From positions 22,322,599-22,386,598 of the forward strand of contig NC_088309.1 of the NCBI RefSeq assembly GCF_910592395.1: 64,000 bases of DNA, written 5' to 3'. The position numbers were made by a program, and so were the translations under genes. Of the stretch, positions 58,101 through 64,000 are shown in pieces (the first letter of the stretch is position 1; every line of letters begins with the position of its first letter). This DNA is from Lineus longissimus. Its lineage: Eukaryota; Nemertea; Pilidiophora; Heteronemertea; Lineidae. The notes below the pieces were generated by a model. That model was not told the origin of the DNA. It saw nothing but the letters and a program-made list of their open reading frames with translations, and made no database searches.

Positions 58101-61100
58101 ACACGTCTGCCTTGAGATCTTTTCTGAGCGACTGGGTACAATACACTTACTGATGATTAAACAGCAAGACTCAGCAATCTTGGGCTGATCTTCGCCTGAT
58201 GGCAAGACATGTTAGAGGTCGATGGGAGTCAACAAGAGTGCAACAATGATGAATATATGTAAAACGGGCACAGATGACTTTCAAACGTAGATTAACGGCC
58301 AAAGTTTGCATCAACCAAATATTTGTCCCCCAGACTTGATTGGCAGTGCATCTCCATAAATCAATCTTACGATACCATTAGTTCTGAATTTCAATAGCCC
58401 ATCATAAAGCCTGGGCTATATTATAAGCATTATTCTAAAATTAAATTAGAAAATTTTTCGAAACAAAACAAAGAGTGTTTACTCACCAAAGGCGAATGTG
58501 CAGCACAGACAAAACAGGCCCGGTCAACCAAATACCATGTATAGATACATGTACATTATCGTTGCACACAAGATGACAAGGACCCTTGATAAAATGATAT
58601 TGATCTCTGATCAATTAATTTGAATGATTGAAATCTTGTCTGTGCACCTACTACCCGGATCCACCCAAGGATAATGAGAAGAGCAACAAGAGGAGCAGTC
58701 ATAACACAGGTTGGATCAAAATCAATACCTGCACCATGATGAACATTTTGACAACATCAACATCTTAAGGAGCATGATGACGGCGAAACCAGAAGTAACA
58801 TCCTTTCTTGCACAACGCTGAATGTTACATCAATTACCAATGTAGGTGTTGTACTCAGGTCTGCTTGAAGATACATCTTGAACCCATTGATGAAGCCGAG
58901 TTATCTGAATGAACTCTAGGGTAAACATAAATCAAGGTCAAGCATCCTCGTGAAGGCGTACAACTGGTGCAAACAACAAGATTTAACTCTAAAGGGTTAA
59001 GAATCAAGTAGCTTACCATCTGGAACACCTATGTCCATCCCTGACTAAGTTTACATGTTACTGCCTCTACATTTCCCATACGACACTGTATCTAAATGTA
59101 CAGGTGAAACTGGCATTCAAGGTTGAAAGAAATGGTGAACAAGTTTACGCAGTAGGCAAGAACAGCACCAATACAAAGAATACACTGTGAATATGGAATG
59201 TGAGTTATGTTCCGACATATCTAACTTGTGGGAAGACAAGCGCTCAGATTACAAGCCCAGGATTTCAAGGAGCTAATTCTTTCTAGCTGAAAAGCTGAAT
59301 TCCCGATTTTCTGTCAAACAGAAAGATCAAAAGTCATTATCACACCCACTGACAATGGATTAGATTCAGGACCACGTCTTCTTATCAATAGTTACAAACT
59401 TTTGTGGCCCTAAAAAATTTGAACCAATGGCTCACTCCACAATAATGCATGGTAAAAAGTGGACTCAGTGGCATGTAGGCATGGGATGTGAATCTATAAT
59501 TTAACAGACACATATCAAACTAATAAATCATATGATATTGACCTTTTGTAGAGTCGAAGAATAAATCATCACTGTGTACATGATATTGAAGAGTCTGAAG
59601 AGGAAACCAATCGAGACAGACTGATAATCAAACAAGATAAAGGCATATTTGCTTTTCTTTTAAAGTTACACTGTGGACAATAGACCATCACATGTTTCAA
59701 ATGCCATAACTATCATGTTTGCTTAAATCAATGCAGTGAAATCAGGTCCAGCACATATCCAACACATTTCTTCTTCTTATCAAGCTTGATGCACTTGAAT
59801 GGCATCTCGATATGACCACCTCATTCCATCCAATCAGAAGGAGGAACATATAATCGGGGGGGGGGGGGGGTCGGAAGTTTAGCCTGACTTTTCCTTCTCC
59901 CTCCCCCTTATATATCACTCTCTATACGTACCCTGGATGTGACTAATTCATGAGATTTGCAGAACACCACAGTTTTGTAAGAAGAAATGCTGTTCTGTTG
60001 GATGCATATTTTGCTTACGCCACCTCCACTGATATCAGGTTAATGAGGTAAAAGCTTGCTTGTAAGGGTGCTGTAGAGTGGTGAGCAAGGCTCCTGATAG
60101 TAGACAGATACCTTGATTCATTGGTTGTTTATGAGAAGTAAATAACGCTATATCAGGTTTCAGAACTTCCAAAATTGCATGGTCTACACATCAAAAGCCC
60201 AGCATGCAAAGCACTTCTGCCAGGGTTCATAAATTGGTAATAAACAGCCTTGAAGATGGTGCAATTTCTAAACAGAGCACCAGAGCGTTGACTGCAACCC
60301 AAATCGATGACAGAGAACATGATTTAGAAGCCTATGCATGCTCTTCTTGGCAATTTTGACTTATGACTTCAAGCATGTAATCTTCAACCATGCTGACAAC
60401 ATCAACCTCCAGGCCAATTTTATTGTCAGCCTGCTTCCTCACCGACCTTGCCCACCAGATATCTTGCCTGAGAAATCAGATATGGTAAGGGCCACATGCG
60501 ATCTTCAACCAAGCTGATAACAAGTCAACCTATTTTGAATGTCAGCCTCCAAACACACTGACCTTGCCTGCCATCAGATCTGATCCCAATATCCTTGCCT
60601 GAGTGCCCTTTACGTCAGCTATTATTTGCCTTGTATGGGTAATCAGGTATTGGTTTCCAACTTGTTGCTTCCCCTCTGGGAATATACTGATGGGACAGCA
60701 TCTTGGCTGCCAAGGTTGCCTGAGCCTTCTGGTATTGATTTCACCTACTGGAAGAAATATCAGACTGGTGTGAGGGCCAACAATAGCGTCTTATTATCAA
60801 AATCAAATACCAATCATCCACGAGCATTTCATTCAAAGCTTCAAGCTGATGCTTTCCCACATTCATTGGGCTTCTGAAGAAGACTGCTGAGCTGTGATAA
60901 TGGTACTTTTCCTCCCTTTCCTATCATTTCTGGGCAGAGATATCCTCTTAATGAGGCTGCTTCTTGCTAGCAAACGTCAAATGGCAGTCATCTCTGAGCA
61001 CGAGATTGTATCCCCACAGGATGACAGCCAATATCCTCATAATGAGTATAGGGCCTTTTTCAGTTCTGACAAGGCAGAGTCCGGGAAGGAAGTCATCAAG

Positions 61101-61832
61101 ATTGCGCAGCATGGCAGATCACGGCTGACATTCATATTGTCATGACAACGTTGAGAAAAGTTTGGAAAGCCTAAATGTGTGACAAAATCAGATGCAGAGG
61201 GTTTGATGATGTTAATACACTTTCTTCATGTTAGTGCAGCTGTCTTCGTTTCAACTAGAAAACAAAGCTACTGAGCTAGATTTGCTTGAAAGACCTCGAA
61301 TCACGGTTGTATGTCCTGGTAGACATTGCGGCAGTATAGGTGGCTGCGGTAAACAAATGAAGAGATTTCCATTTGACGAGTCAGCATTCAGCAAAAACCA
61401 TAGGAAAACATGTCATCTGAGCCCAATCCACAAAAACAGCGATGCCAAAGCTTTCCGTTTCAATGAAGTTAATGACTCGTCAGGCAGAGTAATACCAATC
61501 TAATGCTCCAGGTCCCCTATATCAAGATAGATCTATCTGTAAGCCTTCATCAAATTGTACTCAGTGAGCTATGGCCGGGCAATAAAAGCCATCTCCCACA
61601 GGATTTACCATCCACTACATGGTAAACAGTATGCGTCTGCTGGCGAAATTGAGGAGAAAGAAATGAAGAAGATTCCTTGGCATATTTTCTTTGGCTGAAA
61701 ATAAACGAATAGACGACATGTACCATCATGAAATGAAAAATAACGGAGAACTTAACAGAATTTACCTCTTACCATGTTTGGTCCATTCAGGTTCACCACC
61801 AACTGGCTTTTGTACAACTGTGGGTCTCCCAT
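37152..61832 (-). CDS. SMTN: Smoothelin-like actin-cytoskeleton protein with CH domain
   Basis: Exons (minus): 61773-61832 (tentative first), 55470-55562, 55224-55299, 54560-54786, 53935-54139, 52034-52117, 49395-49529, 46719-46806, 41968-46221, 40499-40598, 37689-37840, 37152-37314. All phases match and give about 1,878 aa; vertebrate smoothelins are roughly half that. The N-terminus matches the smoothelin motif (LQKLLTDTQDFDERKKIRQR), followed by a charged helix (RRQKLAEEDKQRRLEQYQK). The C-terminus is a complete type-2 calponin-homology domain (NFSSSWADGLAFCALIHHFH; LLDVEDMVRMKNPDWKCVFT) ending in a short Pro-rich tail. Smoothelins associate with actin filaments in contractile cells. The first exon (MGDPQLYKSQLVVNLNGPNM) has a good ATG context and donor and joins in phase, but lies 6.2 kb upstream. 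NMSAVDYETITDEV in exon 2 offers an internal start, so alternative promoters are possible. Confidence 0.88.
37841..40498 (-). other. Intron between CH-domain exons, no other gene
   Basis: 2.7-kb intron. Open frames inside it (for example plus 39711-39992, which is GC-richer and has several Cys) show no recognisable domain. Confidence 0.5.
41968..46221 (-). CDS. Giant 4,254-bp exon of the smoothelin-like gene
   Basis: One exon with 1,418 codons open without interruption, from acceptor ATACAG (46227-46222) to donor GTGAGT (41967-41962). It is phase 2 at both ends, so skipping it keeps the frame and would fuse the N-terminal part directly to the CH domain. The protein is rich in Ser, Pro, Arg and Lys with dozens of SP/TP sites (TPPGSP, PTTPGTPGDRSP) and is almost certainly disordered. 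Confidence 0.93.
44440..44970 (-). repeat. Fourfold peptide repeat SSxVxDRQLSRxxSPA
   Basis: Within the giant exon, four related blocks: SSVHDRQLSRGSSPAVTP, SSVNDKQISREGSPAVTP, SRVYERQLSRDNSPSSTP and QSVCNRQLSRGSSPAKH. Each ends in a combined basophilic and proline-directed phosphosite (R-x-x-S-P) that could also bind 14-3-3 proteins. Confidence 0.9.
46807..49394 (-). other. Smoothelin intron, nothing recognised
   Basis: 2.6-kb AT-rich intron without exons, RNA genes or clear repeats. Confidence 0.5.
49530..52033 (-). other. Smoothelin intron, nothing recognised
   Basis: 2.5-kb AT-rich intron. Only T-rich runs (about 51940-51957) stand out. Confidence 0.5.
53079..53086. promoter_or_regulatory. 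CRE palindrome in a smoothelin intron
   Basis: TGACGTCA, with a CGTCA half-site (about 53101) 15-20 bases on, in a GC-richer patch (53060-53105) of the intron 52118-53934. It could be an intronic enhancer or internal promoter element; position alone is not proof. Confidence 0.3.
59856..59870. repeat. Poly-G run of 15
   Basis: Fifteen consecutive G in the large smoothelin intron; its length is likely to vary or to be misassembled. Confidence 0.95.
60370..60610. repeat. Imperfect ~125-bp duplication
   Basis: ATCTTCAACCATGCTGA near 60382 and ATCTTCAACCAAGCTGATAA near 60501 start two blocks that both continue with CAACCT, GTCAGCCTSC, CTGACCTTGCC or CCGACCTTGCC, and end in ATATCTTGCCTGAG or ATATCCTTGCCTGAG. 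Confidence 0.7.
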
Positions 61833-63240
61833 CTTGAAAGTATTATAATTTTGTAAATCTGTTTTCTTCATCCAATTCCCATTCCACCGAGTCCTACATC
61901 ATTCCTAATATGCACATTGTGTGTGATGCAAGTATTTGCAGGTCAGTGGGGTCCTATGCCATTCTGTATAGCTTGGAACACTATATTCCGGAAAGTTGAA
62001 TTATGTGCATCGTTCAATAACAAAATCCATAGTAACACTCTTGAAAGCACATGACTTTATGTAATTCCTCGCAATGAGAAGAGGAGTAACAGTTTCCAAA
62101 AAGATCAATAACCTCAATCGATGTTATGCAATTAACCTAATGTGACCCAAAGCGTGAGATTACCCTCCTCAAAACCAGACAAGGTGACGACTATCAATAA
62201 GTAATGGGTGTCAAATGAATGAAAGGGGGAACCTCCAAGCTTTAGTACCGCCTAATGAAACATGTTTTGGCCCATATATCATTTGCTGAGCGAGTTCAAA
62301 CAACATTCAAAAATGAAATAAATGAAGGGTTGTTTGAAAGCATTATAGTGCAAAGTTTCACACCATAGGTAGACTTCCAATGATTAAAGGGGACAACTGT
62401 AGCTTTGAAAAAATTTCATGACCATAACAAGTATTTCAAGTAGCACCAGTTGGTACAAGTAGCCTAATGAACGAAGTCATGTAGCACCATTGCCTTGTAG
62501 TCGAGAGGATACATCTCGCTCCCGAAGTGGTCCTCATAGACCACAAAGTATTTATTTGGCGTGGATACGCAACTTGAGTTGTGCTGCACAGGGCCCTTCA
62601 GTAGTTCGCGGCACCAGGATAACCCCATGAGCAGAGTTTTTACGTTCATTGCATTAGTCCCCAAGACTAAGAGACTTACTCGTCAGGACTCAAACCCCTT
62701 GCCAAGTGTTTTCACCTTCTATGCGAAAAAGCTATACAAATTGGTACTACCAGCATCAATTTATTGCCCATCGTCACTCAGAACATGAAGTTCTAAAATC
62801 TGCATCCTTGTTGACAGATGATGCCACACAACTGCAACAAACTGATGATGGAAATAAATGGCTGCGTTGGATATTTTTGTGTTGATTACTCCTCCATGTA
62901 CACATAACTCATGAGAAACTAATTCCAGGGTTGCGTTTCTCTTAATTAGCATGGTGGATGACTCAGGCGGAAGAGCCGATATGTTCAAAGGTTTGGGAAT
63001 GAAATGAAGTTACATGAAACCTCCTTGGCAAGTATTTGACCACAATAACTGCACAAGCAAACACCCTATGGATATGCAGCCTTAAAGTGCAAGCATGAAT
63101 TTTAATTAAGAGATATGAATGATACAGCACAACGTCATTCATTAGTAGATAAGAGGCAATTAGCAGCTGGTTGACAATCTTGTCAAGATGGGTGAGAGCT
63201 ATGGGATTACCACCACTGGTAAATTAGCTAACAGTCATTA
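61833..63240. other. Smoothelin 5' flank, no gene recognised
   Basis: Upstream of the tentative first exon. No TATA box or CpG-rich promoter was seen and no open frame with recognisable content, which leaves the true transcription start open. Confidence 0.45.
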
Positions 63241-63254
63241 GGGAGTCTCAGGGG

Positions 63255-63640
63255 ATTTGAGGTCAGGAAATGATGCATAATGGGAACTCCAAGATAGATG
63301 TCATCACCACACTTGAGGACTATGTTATTGGGAAACTGAAGAACCATTGAGACTACATGCAGTCACTGGGGAACCAATGGTCAGACAGTGATGCCAATAT
63401 AAGTCAATCCCTTGTCAGGATATGATGACAAATGGTCAACCACTGGCAAGGTATTGATTCATAGTGGTCATGAAATGATGCCAACTGATCAACCACAGGT
63501 CAGGAAATGATGCCAACTGGTCTACCATTGGCAAGGAAACTTGTATGGTAATGATGCCAACTGATCAACCATTGGTCAGGAAATGATGCCAACTGGTCAA
63601 TCACTTCAATACTTGTCAGAAAATGATGCCAACTCAAAAA
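63255..63640. repeat. Degenerate minisatellite, ATGATGCCAACTGGTCAACC
   Basis: About eight to ten copies of a unit of about 33-40 bases (GGAAATGATGCCAACTGATCAACC followed by ATTGGCAAGG or a similar phrase). Best preserved at 63420-63640. Confidence 0.8.
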
Positions 63641-64000
63641 ATGTAATGGGATCTCCTGTGATACTTTTGTCAGAGTTGCAGAGAAACCATCGAAAACCAT
63701 ATATGCTGTGCCATCCAAATGAAACAGCACACAACAACAATGTGATCCCATTACTTGCTATATCTGACTGGTACATATATTATTGAACGCAACGCTTTCA
63801 AATGAGTGCTGAAATGTTCCTCTTGAGAACATCAGACATGTGTATGGATATTCGTGGCTGGGGTCATGTGGTACTGTTTGGAAACAACCATGTGGGAGAA
63901 ATTAATACCACAATGCCAAAAGAGATGACAGATGAGCTTGTGTAAAGCAACATTGTGTCTCTTGGGATTTTGGTGGATCTCCATTAACCACATACAGATA

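Larger units (their letters stand above)
55563..61772 (-). other. Large 5' intron of the smoothelin-like gene
   Basis: 6.2 kb, AT-rich. I see a poly-G run and one imperfect duplication (listed separately), and a strong donor GGTGAGT at about 58482-58488 on the minus strand whose upstream frame is closed, possibly an untranslated alternative first exon. No other gene. Confidence 0.45.

Overview
The window is nuclear DNA from an animal, most likely a marine invertebrate (lophotrochozoan, ambulacrarian or cephalochordate; the sequence alone does not decide). The evidence is multi-exon genes with GT-AG introns of 0.1 to 6 kb, AATAAA-type poly(A) signals, AT-rich introns, degenerate minisatellites, a LINE fragment, and proteins recognisable as animal LRRC43, TMEM120 and smoothelin. 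No prokaryotic features were seen. Five genes are supported. I built the multi-exon models by hand from splice sites, and each closes in frame from ATG to stop.

Layout. 1-8.9 kb: no convincing gene, only a possible 3'-terminal exon entering from the left edge (2-229), two or three GC-richer open segments, and two degenerate tandem-repeat fields. 9.9-18.6 kb, minus: LRRC43-like leucine-rich repeat protein, 15 coding exons, 682 aa, with a 1.4-kb repeat element in intron 5 and a perfect 39-bp foldback in intron 14. 19.1-20.2 kb, plus: an intronless FkbM-family methyltransferase with a membrane anchor, head to head with LRRC43. 22.2-26.9 kb, minus: TMEM120, 9 coding exons, 351 aa. 27.4-32.1 kb, plus: a short-chain dehydrogenase/reductase (SDR), 259 aa, head to head with TMEM120. 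34.9-61.8 kb, minus: a smoothelin-like cytoskeletal gene spanning about 27 kb, about 1,878 aa in the longest model, with one 4,254-bp exon encoding a disordered Ser/Pro-rich region ahead of the C-terminal CH domain. 61.8-64 kb: no gene, with a minisatellite near the right edge.

The most notable finding is the SDR gene. Its 41-bp exon carrying the catalytic serine exists in two tandem copies that can only be used one at a time. Its last two coding exons are also duplicated as a block, and each copy ends in its own stop codon. Every copy keeps its reading frame and splice sites, and the copies differ mainly at synonymous sites, so they appear functional. One locus could therefore make four near-identical enzymes differing at the active site, the substrate loop and the C-terminus. 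The gene also has a GC-AG intron.

The genes do not form an operon. The two head-to-head pairs (LRRC43/FkbM and TMEM120/SDR) probably share short bidirectional promoters. LRRC43 and TMEM120B also lie close together on human chromosome 12q24.31 (from memory), so this may be ancient linkage.
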